A stretch of DNA of 9,915 nt from an uncultured Aquincola sp. (GTDB lineage: Bacteria; Pseudomonadota; Gammaproteobacteria; Burkholderiales; Burkholderiaceae), in contig CAKZXL010000744.1 of assembly GCA_937883885.1 (NCBI GenBank), positions 1 to 9,915 of the forward strand. Reading direction: 5' to 3'. Positions 1-8,458 of the stretch are shown in pieces. The stretch's first letter is position 1. Every line of letters begins with the position of its first letter. The notes under the pieces were generated by a model that was not told the DNA's origin, made no database searches, and saw nothing but the letters and a program-made list of their open reading frames with translations. A program made the position numbers and the translations under genes.

Positions 1-9
1 AAGGGACTG

Positions 10-50
10 AGCTCCCCCTCGGGGGGACGCGAGCGCAGCGAGCTTGGGGG
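10..50. repeat. G/C-rich palindromic intergenic repeat (REP-like, possible glnE terminator)
   Basis: Seen: a C-run/G-run hairpin (CCCCCTCGGGGGG, 14-26), then a core with two copies of GCGAGC separated by GCA (30-44), then a closing G-run (46-50). The first C-run can pair with either G-run, so alternative folds are possible. It starts only about 10 bases beyond the glnE stop, where a terminator would be expected, but no clear T-tract follows it on the minus strand. From memory, near-identical elements (C-run, GCTCGCTGCGCTCGC core, G-run) are scattered between genes in many Comamonadaceae-like genomes. Only one copy is present in this window, so its repeat nature rests on that recollection. A stabilising or terminating 3'-end structure for glnE mRNA is an inference. 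Confidence 0.5.
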
Positions 51-59
51 CACCACTCA

Positions 60-2837
60 TCAGCCGAAGACCGCGTGCCAGACGGCCAGCACGGCGTCCC
101 GCTCGCGGGCCAGGGCTTCGGGCGCGAACTGCGTGGGTTGCTCGTCCAGCCGCGCCTGGTGCTGCGCGCGGCGCAGCTCGCGGTAGGCGTCCGCTGCCGC
201 CATGCCGGTGCCCGGCGGCAGCAGGCCGGCCGTTTCGGCCCGCTGCAGCAGCGCGATGTTGCCCAGGTTGGGGCGCAGCTCCGGGTGTTCGGCCGCGTGC
301 ATCAGCACCAGGTTCTGCACCACGAATTCGGCGTCCATCATGCCGCCGGGGCTGTGCTTGACGTCGAAGCGGCCGGGCTTGATGGGGTGGGCCGCCCGCA
401 CCTTCTCGCGCATGGCATGGATCTCTTCGCGCAGCGCGGCCGGCTCGCGCGGAGCGGTGAGCACCGCGCAGCGGATGTCCTCGAAGCGCTGCTGCAGCGC
501 GGGTGAGCCCGCGCACCAGCGCGCGCGGGTGATGGCCTGGTGTTCCCAGGTCCAGGCGGTGTTGCTGCCGCGGCCCACCTGGTACTTCTCGAACGAGGCG
601 ATGGACGTGACCAGCATGCCCGAGTTGCCGTTGGGCCGCAGCGCGGTGTCGATCTCGAACAGCTCGCCGGCGGCGGTGCGCAGCGTCAGCCAGGTGATCA
701 GCTTGCGCACGAAGGCGCCGTACACCTCGGCCGACCTGTCGGGGTCTTCGTCGCCTTCGGCGTCGTAGAGGAACACCACGTCCAGGTCGCTGCCGTAGCC
801 CAGTTCCTTGCCGCCCAGCTTGCCGTAGGCGATGACGGCAAAGCGCGGCTCCTCGCGGTGGCGTTGCTTGAGGTGGCGCCAGGCCCAGCGCTGCGCGCAG
901 TCCAGCGTGGCATCGGCCAGCGCCGACAGGTCGTCGGCCACTTGTTCGACGGTGATGTGGCCTTCCACGTCGCGCACCAGGATGCGGAACACTTCGGCAT
1001 GGTGGGCGCGGCGCAGCGTGTCCAGCAAGGCTTCTTCCGACGCTTCACCCGAGCGCTCCCAGGCCTGGTGGCGCTCGTCCAGTTCACGCAGAAAGGCCTC
1101 GCGGTCGAAGCGGCCGTGCAGCAGCCGGTCGTCGGCCAGCTCGTCGATCACGCCGGGGTGGCGCATCAGGTAGCGCATCGGCCAGCGGGCCAGGCCCAGC
1201 AGGTGCAGCAGGCGGCTTTGCACCTCGGGCCGCTCCACCAGCAGCGCCAGGTAGCTTTCGCGGCGCAGCAGCGGCTCCACCCAATCGACGAAGCGCAGCA
1301 CCGCGTCTTCGGTGCAGTCGCCTTGCGTCACCCGCTTGGCCGCGCGCTGCACCAGCCGGCCCAGGCGCAGCTTGCTTTCGTCGCGCAGGTTCTGCACCCG
1401 CGCGCTCTGCGACCAGGCCTGCACCCGTTCGCGCAAGGCGGGCGCCAGCATCTCGTGCAGCGATTCGCTGTCGATCGGCAGCGTGATGCTGCAGTTGCGG
1501 CAGCCGTTGCGGCCCGGCGCGCTCGGCGTGGGCGCCTGGCCGTCGTGCAGCAACGCATCGAACTCGGTGGCCACGAACTCGCGGGTTTCGCCCAGGTGGT
1601 GCAGCAGCTCGCAGGGGTTGTCGGCGGTGCCCAGGCCCAGGCTGGCGGCGATCCAGCCCAGGTCGTGGTCGGCCGTGGGCAGCAGATGGGTCTGCTGGTC
1701 GTCCAGGAACTGGATGCGGTGCTCCACCCGGCGCAGGAAGGTGTAGGCCTCGGCCAGTCGATCGGCGGTGGCGGCCTTCATCAGGCCGCGGGCCACCAGG
1801 CGCTGCAGGCCGCGCAGCGTGCTGCGGGTGCGGATCTCGGGAAACTGCCCGCCGCGCACCACCAGCAGCAGCTGCACGATGAACTCGATCTCGCGGATGC
1901 CGCCCCGCGACAGCTTCACGTCGTTGGCGCGCTCGGGCCGGCCGGCGGCACGGCGCTGGGCTTCTTCGCGGATCTTGCGGTGCAGCTGGCGCAGGCCCTC
2001 GAACACGCCGTAATCGAGGTAGCGGCGGTACACGAAGGGCGTGACCAGGTCGCGCAGCTGCAGCGCACGGCCGCTTTCCACCGCGGCGCGCGGCGCCACC
2101 ACGCGGCTCTTGAGCCAGGCAAAGCGTTCCCACTCGCGGCCCTGCACCTGGAAATACTCTTCCAGCATCGCCAGGCTCACCGCCGGCGGGCCCGAGTTGC
2201 CGTTGGGCCGCAGCATCAGGTCGACGCGGAAGACGAAGCCGTCGTCGGTGGCCTCGCCGATCAGCGTGTACAGGCGGCGCACCACCTTGGCAAAGAACTC
2301 GTGCGCGCTGATCGGCTCGGGGCCCGTGGTCTGGCCGTCTTCTTCGTACACGTAGATCAGGTCGATGTCGGACGAGACGTTCAACTCGCGCGCGCCCAGC
2401 TTGCCCATGCCCACGATCCACAGCTCGATGGGCTCGCCGCCCGCCGTCATCGGCGCGCCGTGGCGCAGTTCTTCGTCGGCGCGGGCCTGGGCGAGGGCGC
2501 GTTCCAGCGTCACCTCGGCCAGCGTGGTCATGGTGTGGGTGACGTCGTCCAGCGTGGCCTGCTGCTCCACGTCCAGCACGGCCAGCCGTTCCATCACCAC
2601 CTGCCGGGCCACACGCAGGGCCGATGCCAGCGGCCGGCCATCGGCCTGCAGGCGGTCGATCAGCACGTTCAAGGTGTCGGCACGCGGAATGCCAACAGGC
2701 AGCAAGGCCAGTTCGGGCGCGTAGCGGCGGCGGATTCGCTGGACGTAGCGGCTGTGGTCGGCCGTGGGCAGGGGCATGTTCAAGACGGGGTCCGCGAGCG
2801 TGGAGAAAACGGCCTGGGAAAGCGCCGGCGCCGGCAT
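60..2837 (-). CDS. glnE: Bifunctional glutamine synthetase adenylyltransferase / adenylyl-removing enzyme
   Basis: GlnE adds AMP to, and phosphorolytically removes it from, a tyrosine of glutamine synthetase. It works in the cytoplasm under the control of PII and glutamine, so it sets ammonia assimilation to nitrogen status. The 925-residue protein is close to the family's usual length (about 950). It shows the expected duplicated architecture. The N-terminal removase nucleotidyltransferase core has GMGKLGARELN (143-153), the metal-binding pair D157/D159 in SSDID, and RPNGNSG (210-216). The C-terminal transferase core repeats this as YGKLGGKELG (671-680), D684/D686 in GSDLD, and RPNGNSG (734-740). 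Helical regulatory segments follow each core. A short linker between the halves carries C446 and C449. Start: the ATG at 2837 has no strong Shine-Dalgarno sequence. Met21 is the alternative, and conservation seems to begin near ADHSRYVQRIRRRY (26-39). Both active sites look intact. Confidence 0.97.
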   Translation of the reverse strand: MPAPALSQAVFSTLADPVLNMPLPTADHSRYVQRIRRRYAPELALLPVGIPRADTLNVLIDRLQADGRPLASALRVARQVVMERLAVLDVEQQATLDDVTHTMTTLAEVTLERALAQARADEELRHGAPMTAGGEPIELWIVGMGKLGARELNVSSDIDLIYVYEEDGQTTGPEPISAHEFFAKVVRRLYTLIGEATDDGFVFRVDLMLRPNGNSGPPAVSLAMLEEYFQVQGREWERFAWLKSRVVAPRAAVESGRALQLRDLVTPFVYRRYLDYGVFEGLRQLHRKIREEAQRRAAGRPERANDVKLSRGGIREIEFIVQLLLVVRGGQFPEIRTRSTLRGLQRLVARGLMKAATADRLAEAYTFLRRVEHRIQFLDDQQTHLLPTADHDLGWIAASLGLGTADNPCELLHHLGETREFVATEFDALLHDGQAPTPSAPGRNGCRNCSITLPIDSESLHEMLAPALRERVQAWSQSARVQNLRDESKLRLGRLVQRAAKRVTQGDCTEDAVLRFVDWVEPLLRRESYLALLVERPEVQSRLLHLLGLARWPMRYLMRHPGVIDELADDRLLHGRFDREAFLRELDERHQAWERSGEASEEALLDTLRRAHHAEVFRILVRDVEGHITVEQVADDLSALADATLDCAQRWAWRHLKQRHREEPRFAVIAYGKLGGKELGYGSDLDVVFLYDAEGDEDPDRSAEVYGAFVRKLITWLTLRTAAGELFEIDTALRPNGNSGMLVTSIASFEKYQVGRGSNTAWTWEHQAITRARWCAGSPALQQRFEDIRCAVLTAPREPAALREEIHAMREKVRAAHPIKPGRFDVKHSPGGMMDAEFVVQNLVLMHAAEHPELRPNLGNIALLQRAETAGLLPPGTGMAAADAYRELRRAQHQARLDEQPTQFAPEALARERDAVLAVWHAVFG

Positions 2838-2976
2838 CTGCCAGGCGCCGCGCGGGCGGAAGGAGCTGAAAAAGGCTGTGCTAGATTGCCGAGGTCCCGA
2901 GGCGCCAGCCCGCCGTTGTCCGGCGATGTTCGATGCGGCCGTGATCGTCGACCGTTGCCTGGCGTGAATTCATTCG
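2838..2976. promoter_or_regulatory. Divergent glnE / yhdP promoter region
   Basis: These 139 bp lie between two divergently transcribed genes and must carry the start signals for at least one and probably both. They contain a slightly AT-richer patch around 2863-2890 with a weak -10-like TAGATT (2883-2888) on the plus strand. I found no convincing -35 partner, no strong ribosome-binding site for either gene, and no clear inverted repeat or sigma-54 (GG-N10-GC) element. The promoter role is inferred from gene arrangement only. Confidence 0.4.
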
Positions 2977-5900
2977 ATGCCTCCGTCCCTTGTGGCCCCT
3001 GCCGATGCCGATACCGTGCTGGTACCGCGCCGTTGGCGCTGGGCCAGAAACCTGCTGCGTCTGCTGGCCGCCGTTGTCGTTGCGGGCTGGAGCTTATTGC
3101 TCATCGCTTGGCTGACTCTGTATTGGGGAATTCTGCCGCACGTCGATGAGTGGCGCGGCTCTATGGAAACCCGCGCCAGCCAGGCGCTGGGCGTGCCGGT
3201 CAGGATCGGCGCCATCCGTGTCGAATCGCGCGGCTGGGTGCCGTCGCTCGAACTCACCGACGTGGTGCTGCACGATGCACAGCAGCGCGAAGCCCTGCGT
3301 CTGCCGCGAGTCCGGGCGGCGGTGTCGGCCCGCTCACTGCTGTCGCTGCAGCTGCGCCTGGAACAGCTGCTGATCGACGCGCCCGCGCTGGACGTGCGGC
3401 GCGACGCACAGGGGCGCATCTTCGTGGCCGGCATCGAGCTGCCGCACACCCAGGGCCCGGACCGCAACCCCACGGCAGACTGGTTGTTTGAACAGCATGA
3501 GCTGGCCATCCGCCGCGGCGCGCTGCGCTGGACAGACGAGTTGCGCGGCCTGCCCGCGCTGGTGCTCAGCGACGTGGACCTGGTCATCCGCAACCGCCTG
3601 CACCGCCATGCACTCCGGCTGGATGCCACGCCGCCGCCGGCCTGGGGCGAGCGCTTTTCGCTGCGCGGCCAGTTCAGCCGCCGGCTGCTCAGCCGCCCTG
3701 GCGACTGGCGCCACTGGTCGGGCACCGCCTACGCCGCGCTGCCGCGCACCGACGTGTCGCAGCTGCGCCGCTACGTCGACCTGCCCTTCGAGCTGACCCA
3801 GGGCGACGGCGCGCTGCGCCTGTGGGCCGAAGTGACCAATGGCCAGGTCAATGGCGCCACGCTGGACCTGGCGCTGCGCGAGGTGGCCTTGCGGCTGGCG
3901 CCCGAGGTGCTGCCGATGGCGCTGCAACAGGTGCAGGGCCGGCTGCAGGGCCAGCGTGACGACCGTGGCTGGCGCCTGTCGGGCCAGCGCATCGGCTTCA
4001 CCACCGACGATGGTCTGACCTGGCCGCAAGGCAACTTCAGCCTCGCCCTGCGTGACGCAGGCAGCGGTGACCAAGCGGCCCCGGCGGGCGAGTTGAGTGC
4101 CGATCGACTCGACCTGGCGCTGCTGTCGCGCATCGGCGAAGCCGTGCCGATGTCGGCCGACGCGCGCCAGGCGCTGGCCCAGGCGGCGCCCGAAGGCCGG
4201 GTCGAGAACCTGGCCGCCCGCTGGGAAGGCCCCTGGCAGGACCCGCAGCGCTACCAGTTCAAGGCCCGGCTGGTCGGCGTCTCGGTGGCGGCCGCGCCGG
4301 CCGAACACTCCACAGAGCCCGGCCGCCCCGGCTGGCGGCAGGCCCAGGCCGAGGTGGAGGCCACCGAGCGTGGCGGCAAGGCACGTGTGGTGCTGGACGG
4401 CGGCGCACTGGAGCTGCCCGGCGTGTTCGAGCAGCCGCTGGTGCCCTTCGACCGTTTCCAGGCCCTGGTCGATTGGCGCATCGAGGCGGCGCGGCCGGTC
4501 GGCGCCGCGGCATCGGCCGCGCCACCGGCCATCAGCGTCAAGGTCGGGCAGCTGCAGTTCAGCAATGCCGATGCCACCGGCGAGTTGTCGGCCACCTGGC
4601 GCAGCGGCCCGGGCGAGGGCCATGGCGCCGGCAAGCGTTTTCCGGGCGTGCTCGACATGACCGGCAAGCTGCAGCAGGGCCGGGCCGCCGCGGTGGCCCG
4701 CTACCTGCCGCTGGCGCTGCCCGAAGACACGCGTCGCTATGTGGCCGATGCGGTGCAGGCCGGCGACATCGGGCCCACCACCTTCCGGGTCAAGGGCGAC
4801 CTGTGGCAGTTCCCGTACAGCGATGCGCGGCTGGGCGAGTTCCGCATCGCCGGCAAGGTCTCGGGCGTGGCGCTCGCCTATGTGCCGGCGCGGCTGATGG
4901 CCAGCGCCACCGACGCCCGCCAGCCGGCCTGGCCGCCCTTCGACAACGTAGCCGGCGAGCTGGTGTTCGAGCGCAGCAGCATGGCCATCCGCAATGCCAG
5001 CGGCCGGGTGTCGGGGGCGGTGCTCAGTCGCATCAACGGCGGCATCGCCGACCTCGACCAGGCGGTGCTGCGCATCGACGGCCAGGTGCGCGGACCCGGC
5101 AACGAGCTGCTGAACTACGTGCGCCGCTCACCGGTGGACGCGTGGACTGGCCATGCCTTTGCCACCAGCACCTTCGGCGGCAACGCCGACCTCAAGCTGG
5201 CGCTGACCATTCCGCTGGACGACACCGACCGCAGCACCGTCAAGGGCAGCGTCGCCCTGGCCGGCAACGACGTGCGCCTGCGGCCCGACGTGCCCTTGCT
5301 GGCCGGCGCCCGCGGGCGGGTCGACTTCACCGAGAACAGCGTCAAGCTGGTGGGCACCAGCGCCCGCGCGCTGGGTGGCGAGCTGAGCTTCGACGGCGGC
5401 ACCCAGCCCGACGGCAGCCTGCGCTTCAACGGCCAGGGCACCGCCACGTCCGAGGCGCTGCGCCGCGCCACCGAGCTGGGCGGCCTGTCGCGGCTGGCGG
5501 GCGCCTTCAGCGGCCAGGCGCCTTACCGGCTGTCGCTGGGGTTCATCGGCGAGCAGACCGAGGTCACGGTGACCAGCCCGCTCACCGGCCTGGGCATCGA
5601 CCTGCCGGCGCCCCTGCGCAAGGCGCCCGAAGCCGCCATGCCGTTGCGGGTGGAGGTCAAGCCGCTGCCCGGCAACGTGCCGCGCGACCAGTTGCGCCTG
5701 GACCTGGGCGGCGTGCTGCAGGCGCAGTACCTGCGCGACCTGTCGCAGGGCGCGCCGCGGGTGCTGAACGGCGGCATCGGCGTGCGCGCGCCCGCCCCGG
5801 TGCCGGCCAGTGGCGTGCAGGCGCAGGTGGTGCTGGCCAGCCTGGACGTGGACGAGTGGCAGCGCGCGGCCGAACGCCTGGCCGGCCCACTGCCGGCCGC

Positions 5901-7119
5901 CGCACCCGCCGCAGCCGCCACCACGCCCACCACACCGGCAACACCCGCAGCCGCCGAAGCCGACTACCTGCCGCGCAGCCTGGCGCTGCAGGTGCAGCAG
6001 CTGGCCGTCAGCAGCCGCACGCTCACCCGGGTGGTGGCCGGCGCCAGCGAAGGCGAAGACGGCCAGTGGCGCGCATCGGTCGATGCCGAGCAGCTGGGCG
6101 GTTACCTCGAATGGCGGCCCGCCCGCCCGGGCGCCGCCGCCGGCCGGCTGTACGCGCGGCTGGCCCGGCTGTCGGTGCCGCCGAGCGAGGCGCAGTCGGT
6201 CGAAACCTACCTGGCCCAGTCGCCCAGCAGCGTGCCGGGCCTGGACATCGTGGTCGACGATTTCGAGCTGTCGGGCAAGCGGCTGGGCCGGGTGGAGATC
6301 GAGGCCGTCAATCGCGGCGGCGCCGGCACCCGCGACTGGCGGCTGAGCAAGCTGGAAGTGGCGGTGCCCGAAGCGCGACTTTCTGGCACCGGCCAATGGT
6401 CGGGCGGTGGCCGCGGCCCCAGCCGCATGGTGATGGACTTCAAGCTCGACCTGGCCGACAGCGGCGCCTTTGCCGAGCGCCTGGGCCTGGGCAAGGTGTT
6501 GCGCGGCGGCAAGGGGCGCATGCAGGGCCAGCTGGCCTGGGACGGCTCGCCGCTGGCGCCGCACGTGCCCTCGCTCGACGGGCAGCTCAACCTGGCGCTG
6601 GACGCCGGCCAGTTCCTGAAGGTGGCGCCGGGCATGGGCCGGCTGCTGGGCGTGCTCAGCCTGCAAGCCCTGCCGCGCCGGCTGACGCTGGACTTCCGAG
6701 ACCTGTTCGGCGAGGGCTTTGCCTTCGACAACGTCAACGGCGACGTGGCGCTGCGCAAGGGCGTGGCCCGCACCAACAACCTGCGCATGCGGGGCGTGCA
6801 GGCGGCGGTGCTGATGGAAGGCCAGGCCGACATCGAGGCCGAAACCCAGGACCTGCGCGTGATCGTGGTGCCCGAGCTCAACGCCGGCACCGCCTCGCTG
6901 GCCTATGCGGTCATCAACCCCGCGGTGGGGCTGGGCAGCTTCGTCGCGCAGATGTTCCTGCGCAAGCCGCTGATGGCCGCCAGCACGCGCGAATTCCACA
7001 TCTCGGGTACCTTCACCGACCCCAAGGTGGAACGCGTGGCGCGCGCGGTGGATGCACCGCTGCCCGAGATCGATCCGCCCGCACCGGCCGCCTCGGTGCC
7101 ACCCCGCATCGCCAACTGA
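2977..7119 (+). CDS. yhdP: YhdP family AsmA-like envelope protein (inter-membrane lipid transport)
   Basis: A very large protein (1380 residues) with a basic N-terminus (RRWRWAR, 18-24), one hydrophobic segment at about 26-50 that should anchor it in the inner membrane, and a long periplasmic body. The body is rich in short amphipathic beta-strand-like stretches, as expected of the AsmA/TamB/YhdP superfamily. The C-terminal region, from about residue 1150 on, has the most conserved family features: repeated GQL-type strands, then a block with FRDLFGEGFAFDNVNGDVAL and a final hydrophobic stretch near AYAVINPAVGLGSFVAQMFL. In E. coli, YhdP, TamB and YdbH act redundantly in carrying phospholipid from inner to outer membrane; the same role here is inferred. 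The ATG at 2977 follows an in-frame TGA at 2965 and is the first start giving a full membrane anchor, though its Shine-Dalgarno is poor. An Ala/Pro/Thr-rich stretch at 973-993 looks like a flexible linker. It is probably the first gene of an operon with the downstream amidase. Confidence 0.93.
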   Translation: MPPSLVAPADADTVLVPRRWRWARNLLRLLAAVVVAGWSLLLIAWLTLYWGILPHVDEWRGSMETRASQALGVPVRIGAIRVESRGWVPSLELTDVVLHDAQQREALRLPRVRAAVSARSLLSLQLRLEQLLIDAPALDVRRDAQGRIFVAGIELPHTQGPDRNPTADWLFEQHELAIRRGALRWTDELRGLPALVLSDVDLVIRNRLHRHALRLDATPPPAWGERFSLRGQFSRRLLSRPGDWRHWSGTAYAALPRTDVSQLRRYVDLPFELTQGDGALRLWAEVTNGQVNGATLDLALREVALRLAPEVLPMALQQVQGRLQGQRDDRGWRLSGQRIGFTTDDGLTWPQGNFSLALRDAGSGDQAAPAGELSADRLDLALLSRIGEAVPMSADARQALAQAAPEGRVENLAARWEGPWQDPQRYQFKARLVGVSVAAAPAEHSTEPGRPGWRQAQAEVEATERGGKARVVLDGGALELPGVFEQPLVPFDRFQALVDWRIEAARPVGAAASAAPPAISVKVGQLQFSNADATGELSATWRSGPGEGHGAGKRFPGVLDMTGKLQQGRAAAVARYLPLALPEDTRRYVADAVQAGDIGPTTFRVKGDLWQFPYSDARLGEFRIAGKVSGVALAYVPARLMASATDARQPAWPPFDNVAGELVFERSSMAIRNASGRVSGAVLSRINGGIADLDQAVLRIDGQVRGPGNELLNYVRRSPVDAWTGHAFATSTFGGNADLKLALTIPLDDTDRSTVKGSVALAGNDVRLRPDVPLLAGARGRVDFTENSVKLVGTSARALGGELSFDGGTQPDGSLRFNGQGTATSEALRRATELGGLSRLAGAFSGQAPYRLSLGFIGEQTEVTVTSPLTGLGIDLPAPLRKAPEAAMPLRVEVKPLPGNVPRDQLRLDLGGVLQAQYLRDLSQGAPRVLNGGIGVRAPAPVPASGVQAQVVLASLDVDEWQRAAERLAGPLPAAAPAAAATTPTTPATPAAAEADYLPRSLALQVQQLAVSSRTLTRVVAGASEGEDGQWRASVDAEQLGGYLEWRPARPGAAAGRLYARLARLSVPPSEAQSVETYLAQSPSSVPGLDIVVDDFELSGKRLGRVEIEAVNRGGAGTRDWRLSKLEVAVPEARLSGTGQWSGGGRGPSRMVMDFKLDLADSGAFAERLGLGKVLRGGKGRMQGQLAWDGSPLAPHVPSLDGQLNLALDAGQFLKVAPGMGRLLGVLSLQALPRRLTLDFRDLFGEGFAFDNVNGDVALRKGVARTNNLRMRGVQAAVLMEGQADIEAETQDLRVIVVPELNAGTASLAYAVINPAVGLGSFVAQMFLRKPLMAASTREFHISGTFTDPKVERVARAVDAPLPEIDPPAPAASVPPRIAN
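5893..5955 (+). other. Ala/Pro/Thr low-complexity linker inside YhdP
   Basis: Residues 973-993 of YhdP consist only of alanine, proline and threonine (11 Ala, 5 Pro, 5 Thr), encoded by a C-rich strand of imperfect ACC/GCC/CCG triplets. It sits between two strand-forming regions of the periplasmic body and probably forms a disordered spacer. Such triplet-like DNA is prone to length change, so the segment may differ between strains. I do not expect it to be conserved in other YhdP proteins. Confidence 0.6.
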
Positions 7120-7127
7120 CCGACCCT

Positions 7128-7131
7128 GGAG
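7128..7131 (+). promoter_or_regulatory. Ribosome-binding site of the amidase gene
   Basis: GGAG lies 5 nt before the ATG at 7137, inside the 17-nt gap after the yhdP stop. It decides the start: the reading frame stays open far upstream through yhdP, but this is the first ATG with a proper Shine-Dalgarno, and it begins the family's typical N-terminal strand MKIAALQM. Confidence 0.75.
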
Positions 7132-7136
7132 CGCCC

Positions 7137-7964
7137 ATGAAGATCGCCGCCCTGCAGATGGTGTCCACCCCCGACGTGGACCGCAACCTGGCCGCCGCTG
7201 GGCGCCTGATCGCCCAGGCCGCCGACGCCGGGGCCGACCTGGTGGCGCTGCCCGAGTACTTCTGCCTGATGGGCCGCCGCGACACCGACAAGCTGGCGCT
7301 GGCCGAAGCCCCGGGCGAAGGCCCGATCCAGCGCTTTTTGCAGCAGGCCGCGCGCGAGCATGCGCTGGTGCTCATCGGCGGCACGCTGCCGATGAAAACG
7401 CCCGACCCGGCCCGCGTGCGCAACACCTGCTGCGTGTACGGGCCCGATGGCGCGCTGGTGGCCCGCTACGACAAGCTGCACCTCTTCCGCTACGACAACG
7501 GCCGCGAGCGCTACGACGAAGGCGCGGTGCTGGAAGCCGGCGATGCACCCGTGGCCGCCACGCTGCCGATGCCGGGCGGCCAGTCGCTGCGCGCCGGCCT
7601 GTCGGTCTGCTACGACCTGCGCTTTCCCGAGCTGTACCGCGCGATGAGCTTTGCGCCCGGCGCCGGCCCCTGCGACCTGCTGAGCGTGCCGGCCGCCTTC
7701 ACCTACCCCACCGGCCAGGCCCACTGGGAGCTGCTGCTGCGCGCCCGCGCGGTGGAAAACCAGTGCTATGTGATCGCGCCCGCGCAGGGCGGCACGCACG
7801 AGAACGGCCGCCGCACCTGGGGCCACAGCATGGTGGTCGACCCCTGGGGCGAGGTGCTGGCGCTGCAGCCCGAAGGCGAAGGTGTGGTGATGGCCGAGAT
7901 GGACATGGACCGCCTGGCCGCGGTGCGCCAGCAACTGCCCGCGCTGAGCCACCGCCGCCTGTGA
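7137..7964 (+). CDS. Carbon-nitrogen hydrolase, probable deaminated glutathione amidase (Nit1/Nit2 type)
   Basis: A 275-residue cytoplasmic amidase of the nitrilase superfamily, the normal length for the Nit branch. The catalytic triad is visible: Glu40 in LPEYF, Lys113 in DKLHLF, and Cys158 in SVCYDLRFPELYR. The last motif, with DLRFPELYR directly after the cysteine, is characteristic of the Nit1/Nit2 group, whose members hydrolyse deaminated glutathione (an unwanted transaminase side product) to alpha-ketoglutarate and cysteinylglycine, a metabolite-repair reaction. The C-terminal GHSMVVDPWGEVLA stretch (about 225-238) is also family-typical. The specific substrate is inferred from motif similarity; another omega-amidase-like activity cannot be excluded. 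It follows yhdP by 17 nt and overlaps the next start by 1 nt, so the three plus-strand genes are likely co-transcribed. In related bacteria I would expect yhdP - amidase - tldD; here an acetyltransferase takes the third place. Confidence 0.9.
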   Translation: MKIAALQMVSTPDVDRNLAAAGRLIAQAADAGADLVALPEYFCLMGRRDTDKLALAEAPGEGPIQRFLQQAAREHALVLIGGTLPMKTPDPARVRNTCCVYGPDGALVARYDKLHLFRYDNGRERYDEGAVLEAGDAPVAATLPMPGGQSLRAGLSVCYDLRFPELYRAMSFAPGAGPCDLLSVPAAFTYPTGQAHWELLLRARAVENQCYVIAPAQGGTHENGRRTWGHSMVVDPWGEVLALQPEGEGVVMAEMDMDRLAAVRQQLPALSHRRL

Positions 7965-8458
7965 TGTCCACCACGCTGCGCCCGCTGCCGCCCGAGGCCT
8001 TTGGTGCCTACATGCAGGCGTCCATCGCCAGCTATGCGCAGGAGAACGTGGAGGCCGGCCGCTGGCCCGCCGAAGGCGCGCTGGAACGCTCGCATGCCGA
8101 CTTCCTGGCGCTGCTGCCGCAGGGCCTGGCCACGCCCGACCATCACCTGCTGGAAGTGCTGGCCACCCCCGAAGGACCGGTGGTGGGCCACCTGTGGCTG
8201 GCGCTGGAACGCCGGCATGGCGGCTGCAGCGCCTTCGTCTACAACGTCGAGATCGCCCCCGAACACCGCCGCCAGGGCCACGCCCGCCGCGCCTTCGAGG
8301 CCGCCGAAGCCCTGGCCGCCGAACTGGGCGCCACCAGCATCGGCCTGCACGTCTTCGCCCACAACCCGGGCGCGCAGGCGCTCTATGAGTCGCTGGGTTA
8401 CCAGGTGACGGGGATCAACATGAAGAAGGGGCTGCTCACAGCGCCATCCGGTGCTTGA
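7964..8458 (+). CDS. GNAT family N-acetyltransferase
   Basis: A 164-residue acetyl-CoA-dependent acetyltransferase with a single GNAT domain covering most of the chain. The acetyl-CoA pyrophosphate loop is seen as the V-E-I-A-P-E strand end followed by HRRQGHARRA (101-110, the R-x-x-Q-G-x-A signature). Motif B follows as HNPGAQALYESLGY (133-146), with the usual Asn134 and Tyr141. The acceptor substrate cannot be told from sequence. The ATG at 7964 shares its A with the TGA of the amidase (TGATG) and has no Shine-Dalgarno of its own, so it is probably translated by coupling to the amidase gene. Its last seven codons and stop overlap the 3' end of the convergent antitoxin-like gene by 23 bp. 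The residues after KKG (about 156 on, LLTAPSGA) look like a non-conserved tail and could have been created when the minus-strand module was placed there. Confidence 0.88.
   Translation: MSTTLRPLPPEAFGAYMQASIASYAQENVEAGRWPAEGALERSHADFLALLPQGLATPDHHLLEVLATPEGPVVGHLWLALERRHGGCSAFVYNVEIAPEHRRQGHARRAFEAAEALAAELGATSIGLHVFAHNPGAQALYESLGYQVTGINMKKGLLTAPSGA

Noticed and set aside
540..3149. An 869-codon open frame on the plus strand, opposite glnE
   Set aside because: It is the antisense mirror of glnE in very GC-rich DNA. Its translation is rich in Ala, Arg, Gln, His and Val without recognisable domains, while glnE on the other strand is complete and conserved.
5128..6999. A 623-codon open frame on the minus strand opposite yhdP
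   Set aside because: It is composed mostly of Gln, His, Ala, Gly and Arg with no domain pattern, and is the expected codon shadow of yhdP.
4473..7136. Long open frame on the plus strand running through yhdP into the amidase
   Set aside because: The upstream part is an Arg/Ala/Gly-rich shadow of yhdP in another frame. Only the part from the ATG at 7137, which has a Shine-Dalgarno, matches a protein family, so this is not a large fusion protein.
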